Assembly: GCA_947383145.1 (NCBI GenBank) | Contig: CANDCH010000010.1 | Span: 1 to 64,000 of the forward strand | DNA from: an uncultured bacterium | GTDB taxonomy: Bacteria; Bacillota; Clostridia; Oscillospirales; Oscillospiraceae | Direction: 5' to 3' | DNA: 64,000 nt | In this document: positions 1 to 7,315 of the stretch, piece after piece | Layout of the letters: every line of letters begins with the position of its first letter | Position numbering within the stretch: the stretch's first letter is position 1 | Translations under genes and position numbers: made by a program | The notes under the pieces: model-generated | What the model was told of the DNA's origin: nothing | What the model saw: the letters and a program-made list of their open reading frames with translations, nothing else | The model's database searches: none

Positions 1-411
1 TTCTTACCCCCAGCGCCCTATTCAATGGTGTGTTTACCATTGTCAAGCGATGTTTACCTGATGCTTTGTTATGCGTTACGGGAGTGTTTCGGCATTAAAT
101 CATTCAAAATGGCGTATGGAGAATATGGAAAACCATATCTGCCTGATTATCCAGATGTGCATTTCAACATTAGCCACTGCGGCATAGGATGTGCGGTTGT
201 CGTAGCGAATTACCCGGTTGGCGTGGATATACAGGATGTGAGGCCCTTTTCGTGGGATGTAGCCAAGCAGGTATGTAGCGAGGGGGAATTGGCTGATCTG
301 GAAAAGAGTTCAGACCGGGACAGGCTGTTTACTAAAATGTGGGCAATGAAAGAGAGTTGGGGAAAGATGATGGGGCGCGGTATTCTGGAGTTGCCTTTGC
401 AGCAAAATTAA
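1..411 (+). CDS. Sfp-type 4'-phosphopantetheinyl transferase, partial and C-terminally short
   Basis: The reading frame is open from the first base of the window, so the true start lies upstream. Enzymes of this family move phosphopantetheine from CoA to a carrier-protein serine. Visible motifs are FNISH, GVDIQ (metal-binding Asp) and WAMKES (the W-x-x-KES signature). Sfp-like enzymes continue for tens of residues after KES, whereas this frame stops about 17 residues later at TAA (409-411), so the C-terminal part is missing or altered. No carrier-protein or synthetase gene is in the window. The DNA is clearly lower in GC than the chromosome further right. Probably a decayed or recently shuffled gene. 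Confidence 0.8.
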   Translation, partial: FLPPAPYSMVCLPLSSDVYLMLCYALRECFGIKSFKMAYGEYGKPYLPDYPDVHFNISHCGIGCAVVVANYPVGVDIQDVRPFSWDVAKQVCSEGELADLEKSSDRDRLFTKMWAMKESWGKMMGRGILELPLQQN

Positions 412-545
412 GTAGTTTTATATTGCACTATACATATGCAAACAAATAATATGAGTATATCAATTAACTATTTTTATATGTTTGTTAACAACACAGCACC
501 GTAACTATAACATATAATATTTTGCAAAGAAGGGCGGTTGTTCTC

Positions 546-1439
546 ATGAAATTAGAAACAAAAAGCATACTGTTAAAAGACGTAATCATTCCCATTATAG
601 CTGCTGTTGCTGGTGCTGCAGTAGGAGCATTTATATCAAGTCAATTGTCTTCTGATTCTTTAATCGTAAATATAGATGGGGAATCTATAACCGTGCATAG
701 TTCACAATATAAAGAACTTGTCGACGAGAATGCTACTTTGAATGCTGATATATTAGCTCTAACTGCAAAAAACGATGAATTAAGGGAAAGCAATGGTGAA
801 CTAAATGGAACTGTTGCTGAACTACGGCGTGATGTAGAGCAGTATAAGGAGATGCTTGACAACAAGGGTACCTTTGAAACAAAAAAGGTACAAATTATGG
901 AAAATGGTTTAAAACAAGAACTCACCGAGTCAGCTGTGCTTTTTTATAATGGAGACCCATTTTTCCCATTCAGCACGCTAAGCGACATATATCCAGGGAC
1001 AGTATCGTTTGATACCAAAGACTTATCAATAATACTTGGAGAGGATGTTCCAGAAAAAGGTTACCTACTAAATGTGTGCCCTCCATACCAGACCGATGAG
1101 AGGTATAATTCGCCTACATATATGACTATGTGTGGAGAGAATTATTTGTATGGAATTCAAATGAATTGGGGTGTAGGCTATTCGTATTTTAACCTAAATG
1201 GAAATTATAGTACGCTTGAGTTTGATTTAGGACATATTGATGGTGGAGTTATGGTTGACGGAATTTTACAAATATATTTAGATGGGCAGTTTGTCGAAGA
1301 ATATAATTTATCATGTAATAGCCTTGTTCAGCATTATACACTTAATTTAAAAAAAGCACACCAGATGCAGTTTAGTTGGAAAAGCAATATTAATCATTCG
1401 ATAATAGATTTTGGAATGGCAAATATTACAGTGTCATGA
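546..1439 (+). CDS. Membrane-anchored coiled-coil protein with NPCBM-like C-terminal domain
   Basis: Unnamed protein of 297 residues. A frame-open GTG/ATG-like start exists further upstream, but the ATG at 546 follows the AAGAAGGGCGG Shine-Dalgarno at about 527-536. Residues about 13-33 form one hydrophobic segment (N-terminal anchor), residues about 55-108 are a Glu/Asn/Leu-rich coiled coil, and the last ~170 residues are beta-rich with aromatic patterns (YFNLNGNYSTLEFDLG, then a repeated strand pattern) resembling carbohydrate-binding NPCBM/NEW2 domains. This suggests a surface protein that could bind glycans. The gene is markedly AT-rich compared with its neighbours, pointing to horizontal origin. 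Domain assignment is by eye; function unknown. Confidence 0.6.
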   Translation: MKLETKSILLKDVIIPIIAAVAGAAVGAFISSQLSSDSLIVNIDGESITVHSSQYKELVDENATLNADILALTAKNDELRESNGELNGTVAELRRDVEQYKEMLDNKGTFETKKVQIMENGLKQELTESAVLFYNGDPFFPFSTLSDIYPGTVSFDTKDLSIILGEDVPEKGYLLNVCPPYQTDERYNSPTYMTMCGENYLYGIQMNWGVGYSYFNLNGNYSTLEFDLGHIDGGVMVDGILQIYLDGQFVEEYNLSCNSLVQHYTLNLKKAHQMQFSWKSNINHSIIDFGMANITVS

Positions 1440-1502
1440 TTATTGTCTGCAGAAAAAAGTGTTATTGTTATATTTGCGCTGAAGATTCGAAGTAAATTAC
1501 TA

Positions 1503-1520
1503 GGGCTTGTTTGAAAAATA
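1503..1520 (+). repeat. IS terminal inverted repeat, left
   Basis: Pairs with 2331-2349 with a single internal mismatch; marks the left end of the insertion sequence. Confidence 0.85.
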
Positions 1521-1541
1521 AATGTTGCACAAATCGTTGGT

Positions 1542-1976
1542 ATGTGCAAAAATAGGGACATGAAACGATATGAATTGACAAAAGAACAATGGGAACGCAT
1601 AAAAGCTCTGTTGCCACCGGAGAGGACGGGAAAGCGAGGCCGGCCACGGAAAGATGATAGAAAAATGCTCAATGGGATGCTTTGGATCGCCCACAGCGGA
1701 GCACAGTGGCGGGAACTGCCGGAGGCGTATGGCCCCTGGCAGTCTGTGTATGCCCGATTTGCAAAATGGCGGGACGATGGCACATTGGAAGCCATATTCC
1801 GCGCGTTGTCCGCAGATGCGGATATGGAAAACCTGAGCCTGGACTCTACTTGCGTTAAAGTTCACGAAAGTGCCAACGGAGGGGGAAAAAACGGCGGATA
1901 CGGCAGTTGGGCGAACCAGAGGTGGATTGAATACAAAGCTGCACGCTATTGTGGATGGACTAGGGAACCCGGTTGA
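1542..1976 (+). CDS. IS5-family transposase, ORF A
   Basis: N-terminal half of an IS5/IS427-type transposase (144 residues). It carries the DUF4096-like DNA-binding start (LTKEQWERIKALLP, GRPRKDDR) and the first catalytic aspartate in LDSTCVKVH. The frame ends at 1976 while the remainder of the transposase is encoded in ORF B, which begins to be readable from about 1870. The overlap holds a GGAGGGGGAAAAAACGG stretch (1879-1894), a plausible frameshift site; joining the frames requires a +1 (or -2) shift. Two-frame transposases are normal for this IS group. Confidence 0.85.
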   Translation: MCKNRDMKRYELTKEQWERIKALLPPERTGKRGRPRKDDRKMLNGMLWIAHSGAQWRELPEAYGPWQSVYARFAKWRDDGTLEAIFRALSADADMENLSLDSTCVKVHESANGGGKNGGYGSWANQRWIEYKAARYCGWTREPG

Positions 1977-2319
1977 ATTCATGCTGTCTGCTGGGAATGA
2001 CCATGATTCAGTCCATGCGGTTGAGCTGCTGGAAAAGGTAACGATCAGTGGCAGCAATGTATTAGCGGATCGTGCTTATGGGGCAAAGGCCATCCGGGCT
2101 TATATCTCAGAACAGGGAGCCTGCTATGTAATTCCGCCGCTGAGCAATGTTTCTGACCCGTGGCCGGTTGATTGGTGGCTATATAAAGAGCGTCATTTAG
2201 TTGAGTGCTTCTTCCAAAAAATCAAATGGTTTCGCAGGATCGCCACCAGATATGACAAGTTGGATGTTTCTTTTCTCGCTTTTGTTTACTTGGCTTCTAC
2301 TGCTATTTTGTTGATTTAG
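1870..2319 (+). CDS. IS5-family transposase, ORF B (frameshifted C-terminal half)
   Basis: Encodes the rest of the DDE transposase: GRTRGGLNTKLHAI, the second aspartate in VLADRAYGAK and the catalytic glutamate in RHLVECFFQKIKWFRR. The match with ORF A resumes right after the A6 run at 1886-1891, so translation is probably by programmed frameshifting rather than from the GTG at 1870. The stop at 2319 lies 12 bp before the right terminal repeat. Alternatively the shift is a simple mutation and the IS is dead; the conserved architecture of the group favours programmed shifting. Confidence 0.8.
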   Translation: MPTEGEKTADTAVGRTRGGLNTKLHAIVDGLGNPVEFMLSAGNDHDSVHAVELLEKVTISGSNVLADRAYGAKAIRAYISEQGACYVIPPLSNVSDPWPVDWWLYKERHLVECFFQKIKWFRRIATRYDKLDVSFLAFVYLASTAILLI

Positions 2320-2330
2320 CCTACTCCTCA

Positions 2331-2349
2331 CTATTTTTCAAACAAGGCC
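2331..2349 (-). repeat. IS terminal inverted repeat, right
   Basis: Reverse complement of the left terminal repeat at 1503-1520 apart from one mismatch; marks the right end of the insertion sequence. Confidence 0.85.
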
Positions 2350-2414
2350 TAACTGGCCTTTACCTATCTGCGTTGGTTTTTATCACGATAGATGCCCCCT
2401 ACCATAAAATCTAC

Positions 2415-2455
2415 GGAGGAACTGTATCAACAAGACACATCCAATAAATAGGAGA
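2415..2455 (+). repeat. Copy 1 of a ~40-bp direct repeat also found upstream of the excisionase gene
   Basis: GGAGGAACTGTATCAACAAG and the following ~20 bp recur at 9739-9778 with about four mismatches and one single-base gap. At 9.7 kb the copy forms the leader of the excisionase-like gene; here no gene follows it, so this is either an element-end signal or a remnant of a second related element. The rest of 2350-2653 holds only this repeat and the terminator of the minus-strand operon. Confidence 0.7.
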
Positions 2456-2616
2456 CCTCTGAGCATCAGCAGTTTCATCAGACCAGACCGAGCAGAACGC
2501 CCGTGTTGTGCCACAGGAGCGATGGAATCTCCCAGATGAGGGTTAACGCCTCTCCGGGCCGGACAAGCCCTTGTTGGCCACTGTGTGGCCGTTTGTGGGC
2601 CCTGTTGAAAAGGACA

Positions 2617-2645
2617 GGCGGCTGGGCCAAAAGAGCCCAGCCGTC
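2617..2645 (-). terminator. Terminator of the polymerase-like operon
   Basis: On the minus strand GACGGCTGGGC, a short loop and GCCCAGCCGCC form an 11-bp stem directly after the 2653 stop, followed by a weak T-rich stretch. Confidence 0.6.
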
Positions 2646-2652
2646 TGTTTCG

Positions 2653-3516
2653 TTACGGCAGAAACTCCGGCAGCACCCGGTACCGGCTAACGCCGAAACT
2701 ATTGCTCCGCTGGATGATCTCCTCCGGGATCTGGCTGAGATACTTCCGTCCGAAATTGGTATCCCCGAACCAGCAGTCGAAGTTCGCTACCGGCAGCACC
2801 ACCCACTCACTGTCCTCCGGCTTGTTGGCGGCATAGTAGGCAATATGCGTTTGGATTACCTCGACGGGCAGTTTCGGTGGTTTTGCCATTTCGATTTTTG
2901 CCAACAGGTTATCAGGCAAATCAAAGGTACTCCGACGCAGCGGCCCCAATTCCAGTGCGTCGGCAATCACATCATCAAAACGAATGACCCACGCGGCGTC
3001 CGCGTTGGAGGAAAACAGCGGCATCTGAAACTGCCGCACCTTTTTGCGCCACTCCCCGTCAAACTTTTTGTCCAGTTCCCCGGCGGCCTCGAAATACGCC
3101 TTCCGCACCACCTTTGGATTGTCCCGGGCAAAGGCCATGGCCGCGTGGAAGTGCCGGCAGAACCACCCCCGGCCATCCTCGTCCACCAGCGCCGGGAACT
3201 CCCCGTGGAACGAACCGAACCCCGTCCGATACTGCCACTCCGGCCTTGCATCCGCCCGTTCCGGCACGCTGCACCAGGCACACAGCCCCCGGCGGGCATG
3301 GTCAATCCGCTCCCTGGGTTCGCCCTCCAGCACGGTTCCGTCCGGGCCATGGAACAAAAATCCTCGGGCCAGGATGGTCAGAATCCGGGACAGCCCGCTG
3401 AAGTCCCGCAGGGTTTCAAAGGTGAACCGCCCCAGCCAAGTGGTGTCCTTCTTCCCATCGGCTTTGTAGACCACCGGCCCAGTGTAGTCCAAAAATTCCT
3501 GCCACTCATTCAGCAT
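2653..3516 (-). CDS. Unknown protein co-encoded with the RDR-like polymerase
   Basis: 287 residues, no family recognised. ATG at 3516 has GGAGGTG 6 bp upstream and lies inside the polymerase gene: the two frames overlap by 11 bp, indicating translational coupling and a shared job. Visible features: Cys79-x2-Cys82 and a later Cys120-x-His122-x-His124 cluster that could bind zinc; a C-terminal FGVSRYRVLPEF motif that echoes FGGYRVLPDI near the C-terminus of the polymerase (residues about 922-930), suggesting a common interaction or fold element. No signal peptide or membrane segment is visible. It may be an accessory subunit of the polymerase; alternatives are a nucleic-acid-binding or cargo toxin/antitoxin-like protein. 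Confidence 0.75.
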   Translation of the reverse strand: MLNEWQEFLDYTGPVVYKADGKKDTTWLGRFTFETLRDFSGLSRILTILARGFLFHGPDGTVLEGEPRERIDHARRGLCAWCSVPERADARPEWQYRTGFGSFHGEFPALVDEDGRGWFCRHFHAAMAFARDNPKVVRKAYFEAAGELDKKFDGEWRKKVRQFQMPLFSSNADAAWVIRFDDVIADALELGPLRRSTFDLPDNLLAKIEMAKPPKLPVEVIQTHIAYYAANKPEDSEWVVLPVANFDCWFGDTNFGRKYLSQIPEEIIQRSNSFGVSRYRVLPEFLP

Positions 3517-6500
3517 GGCGCACCTCCAACACGTTGGGCAGAATCGCGTCCGGCAGCAGCTCCCACAGCAAACCCCGTTTGCCCAGAGCTACCACATAGC
3601 GCACCGCAATCACAGGTTTCACGATCCCATCCAGCAGATCCCGGCATTTAGCGGACACGGCGTCCCGGTAAGACTGGGAAGCTGTCTTTTTCTGATACGC
3701 CTCCATCATGACAGCAAAGGTAGGAGAATCCCCATCCCGTGTCAGCCGCTTCCGATCCTGGGCAGTGTTCTCCTGGTCGATGTCCAGCAGGATGTCAGGC
3801 AGTACCCGGTAGCCGCCAAAGCGAAAATCTGAAAACAGGTCGAACAGCTCCTCAAATTCCGGCAACCACTCCAGAAGGAAGCGTTCTCTGGCCTCGGTGT
3901 CCAGGAACTGCCACCCCTCCCGGCGCAGGGCATCCAGCGTTTCGGATATCCGCTCCGGCGGTAGCTCACCCAACTGGGCGTACAGCTCGTCTGCGTCCCA
4001 TTCCTCCTCCTGCCCACGGGAAAAGAGGATGCGCTCCACATCGTTCTTCCGGCCCTTGCTGCGGATGGGCACCCGGCACGCCCGAATGCGGGACAGGCAA
4101 GCTTCGTAGTCTTTGAGCAGAGCGCCCACCGCGCCCAAAAGGCCCTTGTCCAATTTGTTCTGCCAATTCAGTTGGGCGGCAAATGTGAATAACTCCTCGT
4201 CCCGCGCCGGGACAGCCTTGATTTTCGGTGTGTGTTTTTTTAGCTGGTGCGCCAGGTAGGGCAGGCGTTCCACGTTGGAGTCTACCTCGCTCCAATCCAC
4301 CCGGTTGAAAAATGCCTTGAGCTTCGCGGCGTGGGTGGGCTCGTACCAGGCCCGCCGCTCTCCAATGTGCTCCGCCAGGTATTTATACTGCAAGAACGGC
4401 GTCCGCTTCACCGTCCGCTGGCCCAGGAATTCCTCCAGGTCAGGCCGCACGCCGCTCTTGGCTGAGTCAATCTCCAGACCGGTGAGAATGGCCAGTAGCT
4501 CCGTCTCCTCCCGGCACCGCCGGCGCTCCTCGCCCTTGGAGTTTTCGTTGTAAGCGATGATGCTGCGGTCCAGCGCGGCGTTGCAGATCTGCCCCACCCG
4601 GGAGGAAAAGGTGTCCCGCACCGCCTCGAACCGGGCCTCCCAGTCGTGGGCGGAGGCGATCCGGGGCTCCGCCGCCGGGATCATCAGCAGGGGAAGGTTC
4701 TCCTGATTCTTCAGCGATTTGTATTTCTCAAAACGGTCAATGTCGTAGTTTCGCCGCACGCAGGCGTTGATGATCGGGTCGGCGATGGTCTTGACCATGT
4801 CGCCGTCGTAATCTGCGCCGCCCAGGCGCTCCGCTGCCAGCATATTGGAGCTGACCATCACCACGTCGATGAGCTGGCGGAAATAGAACTGGCGCATATT
4901 GTTTTTGTCGTCGTAGCAGGAAAGCTGTATCTCCTCGTTGCGGGCGATGTGGGGATTGCGGAGAAGGGTACACACCTCCTGCCGTGGGTATGCCGCGCCG
5001 GGGGCATAAAACGCGCCGTTGGGAAAGTGCTGTACGTTTGTAAAAGCAGAAGCGTAAAATGTCCGTTCCCGCTTGGTGCGGGCCTGCCTGAGATTCAGCA
5101 GTCCCACAAGCAAATCCAGCAGGTCGCCAGACAGATAGCGGTTGTCCCCCGCCACGATGAGCCGCCCTACGGCATAGTTTTTCACGATGCGCTCCGCCAT
5201 ATCGTCCAGTCTCTGGGTGTACACCGGCTCGTTGAGAAAGTGCGGATTCTTTTTCAGAACGGCGGCGAGGTAGTAGTCCCTGCCTTTTTCTCGTTCCCAG
5301 AAATGCCGACCTTCCAGCGCCCGCAGAAAGTAGTCCCGCCGGAACTGCTCGTTGGCGCGGAAGTTGTAGCAGGCCAGCTCCGTCTGCTTGGTGAGCCAGT
5401 GGCGGTCATCCTCCTCCGGGCTGTGATTCCAGCCACCCGGCAGGTCGGCAGGCCGGAACTCGTCGGCCCGGACGGACACTGTGGTGAGGAACTGGTAATT
5501 GAGTTCGGTAAACTGTTCCGGCCTCTCCTTGCTTACGTTGGTGACATACAGTGCGTGGCGGTAACGGCGAAACGCGTCCCAGTAGTCCGCCCAGGTCATG
5601 CCGCACTGCTCCATCCAACCCAGGCCCTTGCACATGGAGCGGGTGAGGATGACGTCCACATCCTTCACCTGATGCTCCACGCCCCACAGGTCGGTGATGG
5701 TGCGGGTGCCGCAGTCGGTCAGGAAGGTGTGGAAGTCTACCTGATGGAGCATCCCCTTGACGTAGGGCAGGCGGATTTGAAACGAGGTATGGATGTGCCC
5801 GCCGCACAACGCCCGGTCAATCTGCGCGGCGAACCGGGGCGAGATCAGCCCCTCGCCGTCAAAGCAGGTGATTTCCACATCTGCTTTTTTCTCCACCCTG
5901 TGGTACTTCTGGGTGGTGCTTTTTGTGCCGTCGTCCTCCACGGTGATGACAGGAACCAAGTGCTCCGTGCGGGTGTAGTTGTCCACCACAATGACCCGGT
6001 GGGGACGGTCGATGTCCACGCCGTCGATGCGCGTGCCGCTGGACAGCATCAGCCCATTGTAAGCGTACAGCTTGGAGAGCTGGCAGCGGTCGATGTCCAT
6101 GCCCAGCATGATGCGCTGGCGAACCGCGTCATATAGATCGGCCCGGATAAAGGACAACCGCGCCTGACGGCTCATGCTGCCGGAGCGCTCGAAGGCCACA
6201 TATCGATGGGGGCCGGAGCCAAAGTCCAGCCCTACGCCCTCGGGGCGGAACATGGCCCGGGCCTTCTCCTGGCGAACGCGCTGTTTTTTATTGGCGGCGC
6301 TGCGGTCGAAAACGCCTGCAAAGTCCATGTAGAAGATCGCGTCGGACAGGTCGGGAATCAGCTTCCCATCGGTGGATTCGGCGTAGCCGTCGTCCCGTAG
6401 GACACACATGGTCTGGAAGAACAGTGCGTTGCTGTCCTGCTCGTGGGTGGCGGTTCTGCTTCTGCACTTTTCCGTGGCCGACGCGCTGAGGTTAAATGAA

Positions 6501-6580
6501 TAGCCATCCTCCGTCTCCACAGCATAGCTCATCACCGCCCGGGCGGACAGTTGGAAAATCTGATATCTGGATTGGGCCAC
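3506..6580 (-). CDS. RDR/QDE-1-like (double-psi beta-barrel) RNA polymerase homologue
   Basis: 1024 residues from GTG 6580 (GGAGG lies 7 bp upstream; the longer TTG start at 6595 would overlap that Shine-Dalgarno). Motifs appear in the order of eukaryotic cellular RNA-dependent RNA polymerases: DGEGLIS (241-247), FQIR with KG (267-276), RNPH (541-544), the catalytic metal-binding DYDGD (590-594) and DSAKSG (705-710). DbDGD is the active-site signature of two-barrel polymerases, including cellular RDRs, phage YonO and, as NADFDGD, RNA polymerase beta-prime. What is seen: the motif series. What is known: RDRs make RNA on RNA, YonO is DNA-dependent. Template, product and role here are unknown. 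It is cargo of a mobilizable element, with an overlapping partner gene downstream and a divergent wHTH gene upstream. Confidence 0.8.
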   Translation of the reverse strand: MAQSRYQIFQLSARAVMSYAVETEDGYSFNLSASATEKCRSRTATHEQDSNALFFQTMCVLRDDGYAESTDGKLIPDLSDAIFYMDFAGVFDRSAANKKQRVRQEKARAMFRPEGVGLDFGSGPHRYVAFERSGSMSRQARLSFIRADLYDAVRQRIMLGMDIDRCQLSKLYAYNGLMLSSGTRIDGVDIDRPHRVIVVDNYTRTEHLVPVITVEDDGTKSTTQKYHRVEKKADVEITCFDGEGLISPRFAAQIDRALCGGHIHTSFQIRLPYVKGMLHQVDFHTFLTDCGTRTITDLWGVEHQVKDVDVILTRSMCKGLGWMEQCGMTWADYWDAFRRYRHALYVTNVSKERPEQFTELNYQFLTTVSVRADEFRPADLPGGWNHSPEEDDRHWLTKQTELACYNFRANEQFRRDYFLRALEGRHFWEREKGRDYYLAAVLKKNPHFLNEPVYTQRLDDMAERIVKNYAVGRLIVAGDNRYLSGDLLDLLVGLLNLRQARTKRERTFYASAFTNVQHFPNGAFYAPGAAYPRQEVCTLLRNPHIARNEEIQLSCYDDKNNMRQFYFRQLIDVVMVSSNMLAAERLGGADYDGDMVKTIADPIINACVRRNYDIDRFEKYKSLKNQENLPLLMIPAAEPRIASAHDWEARFEAVRDTFSSRVGQICNAALDRSIIAYNENSKGEERRRCREETELLAILTGLEIDSAKSGVRPDLEEFLGQRTVKRTPFLQYKYLAEHIGERRAWYEPTHAAKLKAFFNRVDWSEVDSNVERLPYLAHQLKKHTPKIKAVPARDEELFTFAAQLNWQNKLDKGLLGAVGALLKDYEACLSRIRACRVPIRSKGRKNDVERILFSRGQEEEWDADELYAQLGELPPERISETLDALRREGWQFLDTEARERFLLEWLPEFEELFDLFSDFRFGGYRVLPDILLDIDQENTAQDRKRLTRDGDSPTFAVMMEAYQKKTASQSYRDAVSAKCRDLLDGIVKPVIAVRYVVALGKRGLLWELLPDAILPNVLEVRHAE

Positions 6581-6634
6581 ATCCTCACCTCCCAATAGTT
6601 ATATTTTACCACACACAAACGAAAACGCAATACG

Positions 6635-6670
6635 AATACTGCCCCCACAATTTTGTGCGAGGGCAGTATT
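6635..6670. promoter_or_regulatory. Perfect 10-bp inverted repeat between divergent genes
   Basis: AATACTGCCC (6635-6644) and GGGCAGTATT (6661-6670) are perfect inverted copies separated by 16 bp, inside the 170-bp gap between the polymerase gene (minus) and the wHTH gene (plus). It could be an operator for the adjacent wHTH protein or, because TTATTTT follows on the plus strand, a terminator-like hairpin in the wHTH leader. Promoters for both genes must also lie in this gap; I cannot pick hexamers with confidence. Confidence 0.6.
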
Positions 6671-6750
6671 TTATTTTGCGCGGAGGAAGGAGGTGGGCGA
6701 AATTTTCCGCGTCAGGCTGTCAAACCACGGACAAAGAAAGGAGAACCAAC

Positions 6751-7137
6751 ATGTCAATTTTAGGGGAACGCTATTTCAAAACCAGCAACGCCATCTTCTG
6801 CTACGGTCTGAGCTGCCGGGAGCTGGCGGTGTACGGCTATCTGCGCAGCCGCGCGGGAAGCAAAGAAACCTGCTGGCCCAGTATGCAGACCATCGCCGCG
6901 GGCTGTAACTGCTCCGACACCACGGCCCGCAAGGCGGTGGACGAGCTGGAGCGGCGGGGCTTTATCCGCAGGGTGTTCACTTACGCCACCGACCACAGGG
7001 GCCGGAGACGGCAGTGCAACAACACCTACTACATCCTGCCGATGCCGCCCCTGTCGGGGCATAAGGACAGGCTGACCTACCACGAGGAAACCCCGGAAAC
7101 TGGGTCAGATGGCAGAACGAAGGAAAAAGCAGGATAA
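6751..7137 (+). CDS. Winged helix-turn-helix protein (HTH_36-like)
   Basis: 128 residues from ATG 6751, with AAAGGAG 8 bp upstream (longer in-frame starts run through the operator region and lack homology). The pattern CWPSMQTIAAG, then a second helix around SDTTARKAVDELERRGFI, is typical of the HTH_36/replication-initiator-type wHTH found in plasmids, phages and mobilizable elements. It may regulate the element, including the divergent polymerase operon, or act in its replication. It is followed by a hairpin-rich spacer and the mobilization genes. Confidence 0.7.
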   Translation: MSILGERYFKTSNAIFCYGLSCRELAVYGYLRSRAGSKETCWPSMQTIAAGCNCSDTTARKAVDELERRGFIRRVFTYATDHRGRRRQCNNTYYILPMPPLSGHKDRLTYHEETPETGSDGRTKEKAG

Positions 7138-7142
7138 ACACC

Positions 7143-7294
7143 GGGCGTCAAAGGTGACGCCCGCCGAGCCACAACCGCCCGCAGTGCGGGCGGTTTCCCA
7201 GTGCCACGGATGGGGTCAAAACAGAAGGAAAGATGCACTGTTGGGGTCAGAAATCCCCGAAAGGCACACAACAACAGGCTTTACGCAGGGGTCA
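7143..7294 (+). other. Hairpin/iteron-rich spacer upstream of mobilization genes, candidate oriT
   Basis: Contains two perfect hairpins (GGGCGTCA/TGACGCCC at 7143-7162 and CCGCCCGC/GCGGGCGG at 7175-7193) and three GGGGTCA iterons at 7212, 7243 and 7288; the last two each fold with a following CCCC (GGGGTCAGAAATCCCC, GGGGTCAAACCCC) and are followed by GAAAGG. Such structured repeats just 5' of mobC and relaxase genes are where origins of transfer usually lie. Whether this is oriT, a terminator or an RNA regulator cannot be told from sequence alone. Confidence 0.45.
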
Positions 7295-7315
7295 AACCCC
7301 GGAAAGGAGCAGAAA

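Larger units (their letters stand above)
1503..2349 (+). mobile_element. IS5-family (IS427-group-like) insertion sequence
   Basis: An 847-bp element with two overlapping transposase frames bounded by near-perfect terminal inverted repeats (GGGCTTGTTTGAAAAATA at 1503-1520 against CTATTTTTCAAACAAGGCC at 2331-2349, one mismatch). TA flanks both ends, compatible with the short TA/TNA target duplications of this group. Both transposase halves keep their DDE residues, so the copy looks potentially active. It sits between low-GC DNA on the left and the mobilizable element on the right. Confidence 0.9.

Noticed and set aside
4646..6136. 496-codon plus-strand frame opposite the polymerase gene
   Set aside because: No ribosome site or family pattern; it is the antisense shadow of a GC-rich gene with clear motifs on the minus strand.
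3506..6580. Reading the large minus-strand protein as RNA polymerase beta-prime or a relaxase/primase
   Set aside because: The motif order (DGxGxIS, FQIR..KG, RNPH, DYDGD, DSAKSG) fits RDR-type two-barrel polymerases better; no Toprim, HUH or beta-prime zinc motifs are seen.
6496..6750. Extended N-terminus of the wHTH protein from 6496
   Set aside because: It would read through the polymerase start and the inverted repeat; ATG 6751 has a proper ribosome site.
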